A stretch of DNA of 64,000 bases from Bryum argenteum (taxonomy: Eukaryota; Streptophyta; Bryopsida; Bryales; Bryaceae). Positions 1 to 12,359 of this stretch are shown piece after piece; within the stretch, counting starts at the first letter, position 1, and the number at the start of each line of letters is the position of its first letter. The notes beneath the pieces are model-generated. The model did not search any database and was not told where the DNA came from. It saw nothing but the letters and a program-made list of their open reading frames with translations. The stretch covers positions 7,089,013-7,153,012 of the forward strand of contig CM073324.1 in NCBI GenBank assembly GCA_037043015.1, written 5' to 3'. Made by a program: the position numbers and the translations under genes.

Positions 1-88
1 GTGGATATGAAGAATGTCTGCGAAGAAAGTTCTTTCCCCCATAGCGGCTCTTGAAGGTCTTTTAAGTTATGGGCTCGAATTGGCTCCA

Positions 89-196
89 AAGATGGCTCCC
101 TTGTATGCTCCAAACGAAGCACGGAAGATGGCTCCCATGTACGCACAAGACATAGCACTAACGATAGCTCCTACGTATGCGCAAGAAATGGCTCCT
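89..196 (+). repeat. 36-bp tandem repeat x3, in frame in an edge ORF
   Basis: Three imperfect 36-bp units (89-124, 125-160, 161-196) lie inside an open frame at 14-352. They would encode three 12-residue units: KMAPLYAPNEAR, KMAPMYAQDIAL and TIAPTYAQEMAP. Substitutions fall largely at positions that keep the M/IAP-x-YA pattern, which hints at past coding selection. The frame has no recognisable domain and may be the tail of a gene outside the window or a repeat-derived ORF. I do not assign a function. Confidence 0.5.
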
Positions 197-2060
197 GTCA
201 AAAGACTTCGCAAAAACCTGAGTCTTTTTCTCTTTCATTTTCGTACGCTCAGGCATTTTAAAATTCGTCATTTTTTGTTCCATCTACTAAATTTTTTGTG
301 TTATTGCATGTATACTAGCGACGTGGGACCCGAACGCAATCCGTTTTTTTAACGATGTCGGACATATTCCGATATTTTATGTTAAACCTATCTATAGGGG
401 TTAGGAAGTTGTGTGTGTCGGTCTCGCACCTCAAAACAAGGTTGAGGGAACTTATATTCCGCGTTGGCCTGGGCGTAAGGTTCTCTTCGCACCACAATCT
501 CGTAAAGATTTCAATTGTGGAAGAAATTGCAGAGTTTGTTAGTGTTGATATTTTTTATTTTTTTTCAAGAGATGCGAAGTCTCGAGAAGGCAGTGCATGC
601 CTTAGAGCACATGATTGCAGATGGAGGAAGAGGATTTGAACTATAGTATCTTACCAAACTCTCTGACACACTCAAAAAAGACAAACAAGATTACCTTGAT
701 GGTTCTCTTCCGGCTGTTCAGCGTTTGATGGTAATTGTGTGAAACTTTCTCTTGGTTGATTTCGTTATGTTAGTGCTATGTATCATTTTGGAATTAAAAA
801 AATTAATACTATAAGTGCTTGTTTGTGAATAATGCAGGGTTCTCAAGTGGTATCTCTTAGCGTATACAACCTTTTGTTTTTGAATGGGTTTCGCTTACAT
901 GGTTCATGCCAACATTGCCATGCCAAAGAGCTAAACAATCCATAGAACTTGAAGACTTTCGAACCACACTGTGTTGTATATTTTAGGCTTTTCAAGTCGG
1001 TTTGAGGGGATAGTTGAAACACTCTTGCTAGCGTTGTAGAAAGGATACGAAAGGTCTCTTTACACATATACACCACAATCATGTTGGTGTGGTAATAGGG
1101 AGGGTGTAACAGACTTTTGGAATATGAACAAGTGCCATGGATTTGGATTTCACAATGTTTTCCAATCAAACTTTGAGTCTTAATGACTTTTATATGAAAT
1201 ATTTATATCACATATTTCTTAATACACTGGAATGCTTTTGTACATCCTTATAGTAATACATAGAATTTCAACAATTTAAGTCGTAGAAAATAGATGCATC
1301 ACCACAGTTATCACTTTAGGTGGTTGTACCATAGAAGTAATATAATATGGATCACCTTTATGTTGAAATATGTGCATACATGCTGCACTATTGAAAATTG
1401 ATTGAAATCAATAAATCTTTTACAAGAACTTGGAAACTAGGATTTGAAAGTACTTCTAAATGGTGTGTGAGGAAAAGAACACTTGTTGTCACATTGAATA
1501 GTGAGAGTTGAAGAGCGTACTAGTATACATAATTTGAATACACTCATTATAACGAGATACATGTTAAAAGGAAACGAATTGATAAGACAAATCTCCTAAT
1601 TTTTAGACATATAATTTTATTGAGCTTCTCTTACACCCAACTCCTAGCATTGGGCTCATAATATCATATATATCATCGAGGTTGATCAAAACAATGTGTG
1701 TATTACAAATGTCAAGTGCCTTCTAAAAAATAATCAAGCAACTACAACATCCAATTTCCAACTAGATTGATTAGAAATCAACTCACAAAGAATCGTCGAT
1801 CTATGTCTTCTAATCACAATGTCAATTGCCTCCTCTTATCTATATTTATCACCGACATAATTATTCAAGTAACTCAACAGTCACATGTTCATCTACCATA
1901 AACTAGGGCATGCATTAGTTGAGTGCCCCTTTAATCGAAGTCGTTAAGAATGACATGTTGAAATTTTTTAAAGCATAACGACAAGTAGTGTTTCCAAATT
2001 GGTCTTGGCATTTGAATTTTGTGATATTGGCTAATTCTCTACTTCCTTTGAGAATGGGAT
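197..2060. other. No recognisable gene; AT-rich
   Basis: Only short, compositionally biased open frames are present. I see no conserved domain, tRNA-like fold or clear transposon end. Confidence 0.5.
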
Positions 2061-2361
2061 CACTAATAGAAAATGGCACTAAAAGTGACAAACGTATTGA
2101 CTTGATTTTAATGACACAAAGTTTCAATTCTAATTGTGCTTCTAAAAACATCAAAATAAATTATGATATATATGTCACTTTTTCTTAGATTTTTTTTGGT
2201 TGAAATAAGCATACCACACCTTTATATATTATTTTAAAAATTAAGAAAAAATGACAAATATAATAATTTATTGTGATGTCATTAGAAGCACAATAAAAAT
2301 ATGCATTATGTATCATTACAGTCATTACAGCCGTCACTTTTAGTGCCATTTTCTACTAGTG
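2061..2361. mobile_element. CACTA-like MITE, about 300 bp
   Basis: The left end reads CACTAATAGAAAATGGCACT and the right end is its near-perfect inverse, ending in TTTTCTACTAGTG. The inverted match runs about 29 bp with one or two mismatches. CACTA (En/Spm) elements of plants begin CACTAnnAGAAAA, so this fits a non-autonomous member. A clean 3-bp target duplication is not visible. The right terminus is duplicated again at about 2378-2404, so the insertion is tandem or rearranged. There is no coding content. Confidence 0.55.
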
Positions 2362-2404
2362 GAAGTATCATCGTGTACACTTTTAGTGCAATTTTCTACT
2401 AGTG

Positions 2405-4861
2405 AAAGTGTCATTGTGTACAGTACAAGGACATGAAACTCTCGCATTGAAATCTTTCTACATGAACGAGCTCAATTCCAGGACATAAAACTCACCTCTT
2501 CATACATGAAAGTACAATCATTCCTGCGTAGAAGAGTTTCAGTTGTCGCTTCTACACAAACCTGGGCTTTGATTTGAGTTCTTCAGTACCGCATCTGCCG
2601 TGCGGATGGTAAGGTGTCAATAGCTATCAGAAGTGTCCCCTTTGGCATATGGCTGTGTCCCATTCTAAAACTCTTGTTTGCATCTGAGCAAACAACACGG
2701 TAGCTAGGAAGGCCTATCACCTGGATACGCATTAATATTCTGAGTACAAGTACGAACTTCATGAAAGGGACTCAAAACACATCTGATAACGCAAAAAGTG
2801 CAAACTTTCAAATGGTAAAGGACACACCACCGACAACGTGTTGATCAACACCTGCAGGACAGAATGTCCTGCCAGAATTAACACACATGAAAACAAATGC
2901 CAGAATTAACACACATGAAAACAATACAAGTAGATCACAATAACATTGTAAGCAGCCTCTATTCAAACACTAAACACATCCTTGTCGGAATTGTCCAACC
3001 CTCTCTTCTACATGAGATCGCCTCCTCCGCTGAAATGAACAATGGTGAAGAAGAGATAGGTCGTTGCACAATTCCAGTTTGTTCAAGAGATGAAGCCAAT
3101 GCCTCCTCCCATGTGGTGAACGAAAGCAAATGTGTCTGTATCTCGAAGCTTCTGGCCACGATGTCCGTTCCTTCTATAGTTATGGTCATCTGAGAATGAA
3201 GGATGGAACAGCAGTATTCCGAAACGTGCAGAATTACCCATATCGTTTGGAAGTCTTTCTGACTCAAGGGAGTATATGAGCTTAGGGTAAGAATGAGAGA
3301 GGCACGGAGCCGGGTGCTCAGCACAGAGCGAACTATTCTTTCGCCTTTTACTAAAGAATACCGTGCGCTGGGTACACTTACCGGCATACCCCATTTTTTG
3401 GACCGCCCCTCACGGGGCCCATCAATCTAATCCATAAACTGGACCCCTCCAGACCTCTTGTGGTAACTTGGGGTCGCAGACCTCCCCCGACTGCGATTCA
3501 ATTCAGGATGGAGGAGGAGGCTTCCAATGGTAACTTGGGGTCGCAGACCTCGGATTCTAGGGTGCCTCCTTGGTAGCTGCCACGAACCATTGCCCCTACC
3601 TCTAGGGTGCCTCCTTGGTAGCTGCCACGAACCATTGCCCCTACCTCTCGGCCTACAGATTGAGATTTTATGGGCATTTGGAGAATTTACATCTGTTGGC
3701 TTACTTGGTTCTACACTTAGCAATTTGATGCACACCTGTTCCCCATCGTTACACATTGATAGGAAACGTGGTTCCATGAGTTTTTGCGCTTCAAACCATT
3801 TCATTTCAAACCTCCAGGCTTCGTGCGCTTCATTTCAACCATCCAGGGATCCCTTTCTCAGGGATCCCTTTCTCAGTACAAAACCTAGGGCGACAAGTTT
3901 TCAACAGAGGGAGATCTGCTTACACCTAGGAAATTTGAGCTAACTAAATCTAGTTCATTGAGATACTATAGCGAATCACATAACAGAGCTAGCTTGGGTC
4001 GGATCGTGGAGGTATATCTGTGCGCTTCAATTCAAACGTACAGGCTTTTCGCAAGCAACAAAAAAGACGGTACTACCTGATGGAAAACATAAATCCATGA
4101 GTTTTTGCGCCACTTCAAACATATGGGCTTTCTGCAAGCAACAATAAATATCACTGGTACTAAGTAGTACTCAAACGACCACCTCGTGTAACAAATTGTT
4201 ACAATTCGTTTCGATAGAGCCTCAGATTGCTATATTATCAACAGTGAGCAAATACTCGCTCCATGAATTCACAAGATTCACTTTTGAAGTTCTCCTTCAT
4301 CACGCAGTCTGAAGTCTGTTATGGTGATGAGTAACTTACATGGGCACTAGGGCTCTTTTGCAATGCGGGTCACGATACAATAATGTGAAAATCTTCAAGA
4401 GTCACTGGTGGTGACAGATTGATGAATAAATTACAAACAAACCAGTAACTAAGATGGGTTTGTAGAACCAAAAGCCATGGGACTAAAAAAACCAAGAAGT
4501 GATACACCCGAATTGAAAATATAAAAGAGAAGGGAAAAAAATATGGTACATCTAACCAAAATGCTGCTTGCTGTCTGACACCTTCCCAACAGACATGCCG
4601 AACCGAACTACGTTAGCAAGGACTGAAGGACCACCTCCCATCAACGACATAAACGAACATTATGTCAGAAAAATAGCCAACTAAAGCCTGCTCCCTGTCA
4701 TACAACGATTGAACCTGTATCACACGAAGCCTACTTAGACAACATGCTCCTGGTATAGCAAATTATTCGCTTTCGATTCGAAGAGCCCAAAGAGATGGTG
4801 ATGCTGATGATGTTGCAGACCTGACTCTCAAAAATGCTGCCATTCGGGGAGAAGAATTCAG
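2405..4861. other. Intergenic region 3' of the CONSTANS-like gene; unassigned ORFs
   Basis: Contains two unassigned minus-strand open frames, 2959-3387 and 3427-3804, the second including the 45-bp duplication annotated separately. Neither shows a domain I know. The stretch at 4000-4861 probably includes the 3' UTR of the neighbouring CONSTANS-like gene. No RNA gene is evident. Confidence 0.4.
3558..3647. repeat. 45-bp tandem duplication
   Basis: Two identical 45-bp units, 3558-3602 and 3603-3647, begin TAGGGTGCCTCCTTGGTAGC. A further 22-bp direct repeat (GGTAACTTGGGGTCGCAGAC and two following bases) occurs at about 3461 and 3530. The duplication is in frame within a minus-strand open frame, giving a repeated 15-residue block with RGRGNGSWQLPRRHP. 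The perfect identity says it is recent. Confidence 0.85.
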
Positions 4862-7497
4862 CTAGAAACTCCGCGTCGTGGCTAATGGATCGTAGTCATA
4901 TGCCTGCCCTGCCTTCACAAACCGACCCTTCACCCTCTTCCTGATGTCTGCACGAGCTTTTCGAGACTCGTATCGAACCCTCTTATCAAATCTGCACAAA
5001 ACCATCAAAGCATATTAAGTCTCCAGTCAATGCAGAGTCCGCAATGGTAGCTTTACAACATATTCTGGTTCTTCGAGAAGGTACGAAATGGTATAGACTT
5101 CCTAATCCTTGGATGGTATATTTCATTTCAGGTGACGATTTGAATTTGCTATGAAGGTCGATGTGGATTTACAATGATCAGAGAGTGCCCACATCCGTAG
5201 CTACTTTTAAATATAGCATATTTGGTTGCTTGACGAGTAGAGAATAAGATCTTCTTTTGGTTCCTTGAAGCTTACAAGATAAATTCTTTCATGTCCTGTA
5301 GATATGGAAGCAAGCGAACAGATTTAATTGCTTGTGTTTTTTCTGTGATGCTATAGGGTACTTGGATTGAAGAATATTGTTCCTCTGTGAGCAATGGCAC
5401 AATTCTTGAGTCTGTAGATAAGTAATAGGGGTTGATCGTTTTGATGGTTAACTTATTATTAACGTGAGAAGTGAAGGGGAAAAAGGAAGTGTACCTGCGA
5501 TTCTTCCGCTTCTCCTTGTACCGAAGCATAGCAGAGTCACGAGCTTGCGCAATGGAGACACTATCGGGGCTTCTAGAGCCCATGAAAGGCTCACCGGAGC
5601 TCAATGCACACCGAAACAACGGTGATGCAGTACAATCCTGGTAGTCACCACTACCGTCAGTCCGACCAGAGGAAAGGCTGGGTAATGCTGATGCTCTCGG
5701 CATAAACTGCGAGCCCATGTTGCATGTAACACCATCCATGTCGTTCATTGCCATTGTGATCTCCACCACATTGTGCGCATCCGCTTGGCTTTCTAGCCCC
5801 ACCATGCTTTCCCTGTACTTATTCATGTCGGAAGTGTTTGCACCACCCTACACAAAACACCGAGCCAGTGAGATTCATGACAGAAAGGAGGTTGACAACA
5901 TTACGTAGGCTAATGTGGTCGAGAGTTGACAAAGGTTCTCAATACTATAGCACTTACAATGGTGGGTTTGAAGAGCTCGGCTTCAGGGATGCTCTGCATG
6001 TGTTGAAGTTTGATGCTCGAAGGTGCGGTTTCTTGGTCCAGGGGAGCCTCACGCGCGTTCATTTCTTCGAAAGAAGGAGGCGAAGGACCGTGGCAATTGG
6101 AGAACATATCTTCGTAGTTGTCAAAGAATAGATCAACATCAGCCATGCTAAAAGCCTCGCATGGATCTCCTTCTCCTCCTACCTCCTCTCCACATACTCC
6201 CAAATCCTGCATATTCTGTCCCCAAATCTGGCCAACAAACAGCGAGTAGTCAGAAATCCTTCGCCCCTGATTCTATACTCTTTATTGATGAAATGTGGAC
6301 AAGGGGTTGAGAGCTTACTTGGGTCTGGGCTTGAGTCAACGAACTGGACCGCCAGAGAGGCTCAGAGCCGCCTTGGTTGTTAACATACTCACCAGGTCCA
6401 ACTTCAATCTTAGCTTCAACAACAGTCGCACCGCTGGGAGCTCCAGAAGTTTGTGCAGGCTGCTGCTGCTGCTGCTGCCGATCTGCCTGTCGACGAGCAG
6501 GCATAGCAACCTCTGGCTGCTGCTGCTTCTGCGAGACTTGTTGCTCGGAAGAAGTATCCAAGCACTGGCGACTCGCCATTGACATCTCTTCAGAACCTTG
6601 ATCCTGCACTTGGAGTACTTGCAGTTGTTGAGAAATCCCCTTCTCTGCACTACTCGCCTGTTCCTGTTGTCGCATCACTGCTGAAGTGCTCGTAAGAACC
6701 GGACTCTGGAACAAGTCAACTTAGTAAGACCAGAGCTACCAGCACCCCAAGAAAAACATACACCCAACATGCATTCGAAGCATAGAAGAAGAGACACAAT
6801 CATGGATACGTTTAGAAGGAATATAGCATTTTGTCTAGTGTGAGGCGACCAACTCTGAAAAAGATGAGCTCGTGCCATAGATCTCACCCTGTTTAACAAT
6901 CTCTTACGACACACATTGAAGACCGTGATTAATGCTTTATAGAGGTGTTTCTGATTGCCAGATGCTTGCTCTGAGGGAGATAGATAAGGGGACTAGTTGC
7001 AGTACCTTAGCATTGGTGATATTGGAAATGGCAGGCTCCATGCTTCTGTTACAAGGCTCAACAGTCGCATTCGTGGTAGTAAAGACGGCGCTTTGGCTGT
7101 TTCCAAACAACTTCGCAGAAGAAAGCGAAGCAAGAGGACCATCGATATCTCGACACTCACTGCGGGAGTCATCGCAAGCCCAGAGAGCAGAAAGCTCGGT
7201 TGCGGAGGGGCAACCACTAAAGTAGACCAATTCGTGCCGCTTGTGCTGCGACACCAGTACGGAGGAGTTGTGTGTATCATCGTCGCAGGGTTGACAGAAA
7301 CATGTCTGGCATGATGGGCAACGAACCTCTGCAGGTCGCATGTTGCATCCCTGGCATAGCAAAGTGCGACAATGACGCTGTGAAAGTGCATTCGCACTGT
7401 GCACATGCCTGTCGCAGGAGAGACATAACCGTGCTGAGTCCGCTCGACAGTATACCGTTGCTTGCCCGTCTCCACAAAAATCACATGCTACCTCCAT
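4862..7497 (-). CDS. CONSTANS-like B-box/CCT transcription factor (COL9-15-type, BBX group II)
   Basis: Nuclear zinc-finger transcription factor of the kind that acts in light, clock and flowering-time control. Five exons: 7497-7006, 6705-6319, 6227-5958, 5847-5495, 4991-4862, with GT-AG borders. The first three introns are phase 0 and the last is phase 2. The product is 543 aa. B-box 1 spans residues 5-42 ([13 protein letters not shown]) and a diverged B-box 2 spans about 48-77 ([13 protein letters not shown]). A Gln-rich stretch lies in exon 2 and acidic, Ser-rich linkers follow. The CCT domain is at about 486-528, and the last intron splits an Arg codon inside it ([17 protein letters not shown]). 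Two B-boxes with a degenerate second one match the COL9-15 clade rather than CO itself. The ATG at 7497 is chosen because the first B-box starts four residues later. A spliced leader probably lies upstream. Confidence 0.93.
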
Positions 7498-9100
7498 CGT
7501 AAATCCAAAAAAAGCTCTCTCTAACTCCCTTCCTTAAACTCCAAGCTTATGGCAGCAATGCGCAATCCAGCACTTCAGTTTTTTGGCATCTCCTCTCAGT
7601 AGAACCCAGAGAATCTCCCCTTGACTAACCCATGGTTTCTAATTCTTCAGCTCCTCTGCACGCTCTCCTCGTCACGTACACCTCGAAGAAAAGGAAAAAA
7701 AAGGAAATCGTCATACGACTGTTGATGTTTTATACACACAGGCAAGATGTGCATGTCCTGGAACATTACCGCTCAACGTTCACTGCAAACTCGGAATAGA
7801 CCAGATACACTTCCACAAGAAAGGTCGGTAACTGAATCAAGCCCGTGACTGATGAGGATAATTCTAATGTGAAAAGTACAAAAGATTGCACTTTCTATTA
7901 GCTCCACAACGGAGCATGCCATTTCTTAGTGAGATTCTAGCATTATTATCCCATGGAATTGAATATTATATCTTCACAGTGTGAGGCCATTTACTCTCAA
8001 GGTTATGCAGGATGCTTGAAGACCGACATCTCCTTTTCATACGTATGTTGTTTTGTAAGACTAACTACTCATGCGACTACAGTGTCCTCTCAATCCGGAT
8101 AAACCAAGATAACAGAAAAGCTCCAGATTCACATGAGTCCATATCGTGTCGCTTGCTCAACCGAGAATGCTACTACTCTGAAAAGTGCGCTTTACACTAG
8201 TGAGTTCGATGTGACTTCCAATTCTTTAGTGAAATTATAGATCAGTAGAATTGTATATCCTCGCCATTTACTCTCAAGCTTATGCAGGATGTGGAGTACT
8301 TGCGCTGTGGGAAGACAAATGCTGAAGAGAAAAGTACTGACCTCTCCGTTCTCTTGCGAATTTCCCGTCAATTACGTCGCATCAGCAGCAGTAACTCCTC
8401 GAGGCCGATAGAGCGAGAATCCATCGATACTGTTGCAAAATGTATGTAACAACACATTATCTCTTATCCACACAACATGTAAAACATATCTTCCACTCCT
8501 ACCCTGAATAATCTCTGCTGATCTTCAACCTCTCAGATCCAGTCCCCTCGATTCTCGACCCAATTCGAGCGATGGTTTGCTACAATAAACCCTAGCAGCA
8601 CTAACCTGAATGATTCGAGGCTCAAAAATCCCCCGAGTTATGCGAATCTAACAACAAACCGAATGATCAGGGAAATGGGTATCGTTCCATTGTGCGACTT
8701 ACGGAGGGAGTGAGTCGAGAAGTAGGGAAAGGTGAGCGGAATCGGTCGGCGAACAAGAGCAAGATGGGTAGTGTTGCAGTAGCAAGCAGATGAGGAAGGG
8801 GAAAAAGGAAAGAATGGGGTTAGCAAGCAAAGGCAGTAGGAGGGGAGGGAGCAAGCGATGGATGGCAGGGTGGCCGAAAAGAGGCTGAAAAGCGCCCTCC
8901 AAAGGACCCAAAAGTGCATCCTCGTCAGCCACATGACTGCCCTGCAGGCCCATGATTCCGGAACCAAGAAGAGAAGCCACTGCCCCCTCTCCGATCCCCC
9001 CGACGATATCCTTTCCAGGGGGCTTTTTCGTTCCTCCCTCCTCGAAAGTTTCATCCGAGAAGCTTTGTGCAGCCAATCAGATTGGTGGGTTCTAGGCTAC
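7498..9100 (-). promoter_or_regulatory. Probable spliced 5' leader and promoter of the CONSTANS-like gene
   Basis: No conserved coding sequence was found. On the minus strand a good donor (CATTCAG/GTTAGTGC, about 8606) could start a leader intron that ends shortly upstream of the ATG at 7497. A purine/pyrimidine-skewed, leader-like stretch extends from there to about 9080. An open frame there (9076-8699) lacks an ATG at its 5' end. A CCAAT-type motif (CTGATTGGCTG) lies near 9075-9085. Placement of the transcription start is inference. Confidence 0.35.
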
Positions 9101-9311
9101 ACTAAAGTGACTTACCCCTCATTCGTTGGAGGGGGGGGGTGCTTTTGTGCAAGTAGAAACATATTTGATTTGTGAAAGGGTGGTGGATGAAGCAAATGTG
9201 ACTAAGCTTGGAAGGAAGCTTAAAAGTTTATTTTACATGAAGTTTGGCATTCTGAAAAGAAGTTTTGGTGTGTTGATTGATGAAGTTATCAAAAATTATT
9301 CTAAAATCTAA

Positions 9312-9420
9312 GGGACGTTTCACATGAGGCCGAACTATAAAAAATGAATCAATCACATCAAGAGGAGTTATCCGCTCCTTTGAGCACATGTGCACCTTAA
9401 CTTCCTGTGTAAAGCATTCC
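9312..9420. mobile_element. Tourist-like MITE (copy 1, 109 bp)
   Basis: Flanked by TAA on both sides (9309-9311 and 9421-9423). Termini are GGGACGTTTCACATG and its inverse GTGTAAAGCATTCC. A 3-bp TAA target duplication with a GG-starting inverted repeat is the signature of PIF/Harbinger-derived Tourist MITEs. This is the shortest of three related copies here and looks internally deleted. It has no coding capacity. Confidence 0.7.
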
Positions 9421-9485
9421 TAAAAACTATTCTCTGAGCTTGTAGGAAAAGACTTTTTCATGACTTTCTAAAAAGTTTCATATAA

Positions 9486-9657
9486 GGAACACTTTACGTG
9501 GAGAGTCATGTCGTACATGAGGCCAATAGATAGCAAAAATCCTCTTAATGTGATTGGTTTGTATTCTGAACTTCAAGTGATGGACTTATTACATTAAGGA
9601 AATTTATGCCCTCCTTTTAAGCCCATGCTCGGCTTGACTCCCCATGTAAAGGGTGCT
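9486..9657. mobile_element. Tourist-like MITE (copy 2, 172 bp)
   Basis: The left flank is TAA (9483-9485) and the right flank TGA (9658-9660), one substitution from a perfect duplication. Termini GGAACACTTTACGTGG and CCATGTAAAGGGTGCT match copies 1 and 3. The right arm shares GCTCGGCTTGACTCCCC with copy 3. Confidence 0.65.
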
Positions 9658-9771
9658 TGACATGATGAATGGGAGAACTATAAAAATTATGTTTTGTGGA
9701 GCTTTTTATCTTATCTTCAAAAGGTGCATAGTCCTAGTTGTTTTTGATTTATTTGTACTCACATTGACTAA

Positions 9772-9941
9772 GGGACGCATTACATGGGGAGTCAAGCCGA
9801 GCATAGGGCCGAAGGAGGGCAAAATTCTCTCATTGTGGTTGGTCTATTTTTTGAACTACAAGTAATCAATCAATCACATTAAGAGAATTTTTGCCCTCCT
9901 TTGAAGCCATGCTCGGCTTGACTCCCCGTGTAAAGCGTTCC
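9772..9941. mobile_element. Tourist-like MITE (copy 3, 170 bp)
   Basis: Perfect TAA flanks (9769-9771, 9942-9944). Inverted repeats of about 70 bp start GGGACGCATTACATGGGGAG and end with the inverse, CTCCCCGTGTAAAGCGTTCC. A predicted transcript would fold into a near-complete hairpin. It is the best preserved of the local trio and non-coding. Confidence 0.75.
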
Positions 9942-11377
9942 TAATTTCTTAAATTACAAAGTTGAAACCTCTTGCACATGGTAGAGTGTTTTTATATCTT
10001 CTTAACACGAACATTTATGCTTCAAAATTCTTTACCTTTCACGAGCTATTGAAGTCACACATGATGTAGAGGGGACCCTTGAGATATTTGTTTTCATGTT
10101 CCCAACCTCATATAGCAAGTATATGAGGGACATTTTACACACTATTGAAAACATGGTTAACTATACCCACTAAGCTGTAGTGTGCCACTACGAACTCATG
10201 TGTAGTCTGCCACAATAGGACAATATTGAGGCCTCCAAAAGGATGTTAGAAATAACTGATTGGGGTATCTCGGCATGTTAAGAGTGCTCAATAAATGTTG
10301 TTTCCCCATGTACTCGTGCGGTACATCAACGTCTTAAATCTTAACCTCTTCATGATTGTTGTTGCCTTTGCCCTAACTGTAATGATTGTTTGCTGCACTC
10401 CCGCCTTCACTACCTCTGCCCCTAGTTGTGCTTGTTGACATTCCCCTCGAGCCAAATTTGAAATGTGTAAATTTGCCGCTTGACATTCTCTTGTAGGACT
10501 CTCTTTGTGGAAAACTTTGTTTTTGGGAGACTTCGGTGGGTTTCACTTTTGGCAAACTTTTGGTGTATCGATTGCTATTTGTCTCGGAAGGTTTTGTTTT
10601 GTAGATGCAATCACAAATAGAATTCAATCTTTAATATTGATTCGTTATAAATTATTACTATTTGTTACAATTGGATTGTAGTTGCTTAAACTTTGAGTCA
10701 CAAGTCAATTTTGGTTTAGTGCAAGTCAGTAGGAATGGAGGGAAATGCGGCAACTGATTTGCCGTACAAACTTTAGGTCTTATTGAATTCAAAGTATTTG
10801 TCGTTGATAGGTGGACTTCACTTAATCCACGAACAAACTTCGGGGTCAATGTTTTGAGACAAACGTAAAGCTGGTGACAGTAATCTCGAGCTTTGGTTGG
10901 ATAATCGCATCTATTCGGTGGATCCTGGAATTGGAAAGGGACCAAGGTTTCACGATGTTAAAAGTATACTTGAGTTTGTAGGAGATGGGGAGGATGGATT
11001 CCGTGGCAATACGTGTAGCTTACAAAAATCAAATATTGAGAATTCTAGGAGAGTTGTAGTCGATCAAGAGAAAAGTGGCAATGACATTGCACATTTGGAA
11101 AAGTTTGGAGGTTTTACAACAACAAGAGGAAGACCCGAAAAGTAAACAATGGTAGAATTGGAAAGCTTGTAGATAGAAATTTAAGGGTTCCAAATTCGAA
11201 TTGTGTTAATAGAAAAAAGTCCTAATACGTTGAAATGTGTCTAAGAAAAGAAACAATGATTGTCACAAAGGAGCTAAAAGAGAGCATTCAAGGTGAAGTT
11301 GAGTGTGAAACAAAAATTTAAGCACTCGAAAGAAAGAAATTTGAGGAAATGAGAAATTTGGTAGAAAGTGATCGCTC
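9942..11377. other. AT-rich region with broken, unassigned open frames
   Basis: Contains short minus-strand frames (10373-10945) and a plus-strand frame (10897-11145) with no recognised domain. From about 11250 the plus strand has a charged, Glu/Lys-rich frame (LERKKFEEMRNLVES) that runs into the transposon at 11382. It may be an old gene fragment cut by that insertion. Confidence 0.35.
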
Positions 11378-11381
11378 TTAA

Positions 11382-12355
11382 CCCCTAAACGTCCCTAGTG
11401 TCGAAAAACGACATTTTGGATGAAGGGCAGAAACTTTGAAGCGCCATAACTTCTTCATCCAAACTCCGTTTTTGACGAAATCATTTGTGTTAGGTCTCAA
11501 ATCAAGTCTAGTTTATGTGGTAAAAATTTCTGACTCATAAAATAAAGTATGAATAAATGGCATGGATTTTAGTGAAGGCAGCTTTTGTTTTTGGGTTTTC
11601 AAACATTTGGCATGTTTTACCATTGCAAGCCAATTATGTGAAATCTAAAATAGTTTTTCATGAATTTTTTTTTCATAGGTTTGATATTTAGATGCATCCC
11701 AACAACTTTGTAGTTGGAAGTTTTTTGATCTAGATAACTTTGGTATTGGCTTTGCAATGATGTTTCTACGATGAAAAAAGTGAAAAAATGAATGATTTTT
11801 GAAGAGTTAGATCTCCTTCATCCACCGTTAGATTTTGACTTTATTTTTTGGGATGGATTCCAATTATAGTCTATTTTTAGTGGTAGAAACCTTGACCCAA
11901 TCGAGGATATATTGAAGAAAAGGCATGGATTTGAGTGCGAGGGGTCTAGTTTTGGTCTATTTTTCCTTTGTAAAATTTTTGGCAGTTTTCACGACTAGAA
12001 GGCTACTATTTGAGCCAAGATTTTTTTTTGATGAATTTTTTCGGTAGAAGAGTGTCTTTGAGATGAAGATGAACAACTTTCTAGTTGCTGATTTTTTGAT
12101 TGCAAATTTCATGTTGGTAGTATTTTCACTTCAAAGTGGAAATGATGGTATTTTTGTAGCCTGTTTTGCGCACTAATATGTTATGATCTCGCAATCTATG
12201 AGGTCCCATGAGTCAAGTTTTGATCCACATGATCTACTACAAGTCTATTACAAGTTTATACAGTTGAGATTTGAATAGCTTATCTTTATTTTCATCTATA
12301 TCACTTTTTTTGAAAATGAGTTTTTGGCTAAAAATACCCCAAGGACGTTTAGGGG
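11382..12355. mobile_element. TTAA-flanked DNA transposon, non-autonomous (copy a, 974 bp)
   Basis: The left end CCCCTAAACGTCC follows TTAA (11378-11381). The right end GGACGTTTAGGGG is followed by TTAT (12356-12359), a one-base change from TTAA. The terminal inverted repeat is 13 bp perfect. A subterminal hairpin, GTGTCGAAAAACGACA, lies next to the left end. It has no long ORF, so it must depend on a transposase elsewhere. It aligns end to end with the 973-bp copy at 48682. TTAA target use points to the piggyBac superfamily; the assignment is inference from ends only. Confidence 0.7.
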
Positions 12356-12359
12356 TTAT

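Noticed and set aside
2959-3387. Minus-strand frame of 142 codons
   Set aside because: It reads like plausible protein in part (SFTTWEEALASSLEQTG), but no family is recognised and no start or splice structure could be defined.
8699-9076. Minus-strand open frame of about 125 codons upstream of the CONSTANS-like gene
   Set aside because: It has no ATG at its 5' end and no domain, and it sits in what looks like a spliced leader. The purine/pyrimidine skew explains its length.
11382-12355. Classifying the TTAA elements as Tourist/PIF (TAA or TTA duplication)
   Set aside because: A 3-bp TAA or TTA duplication would not give symmetric TTAA on both sides next to matching CCCC/GGGG ends.
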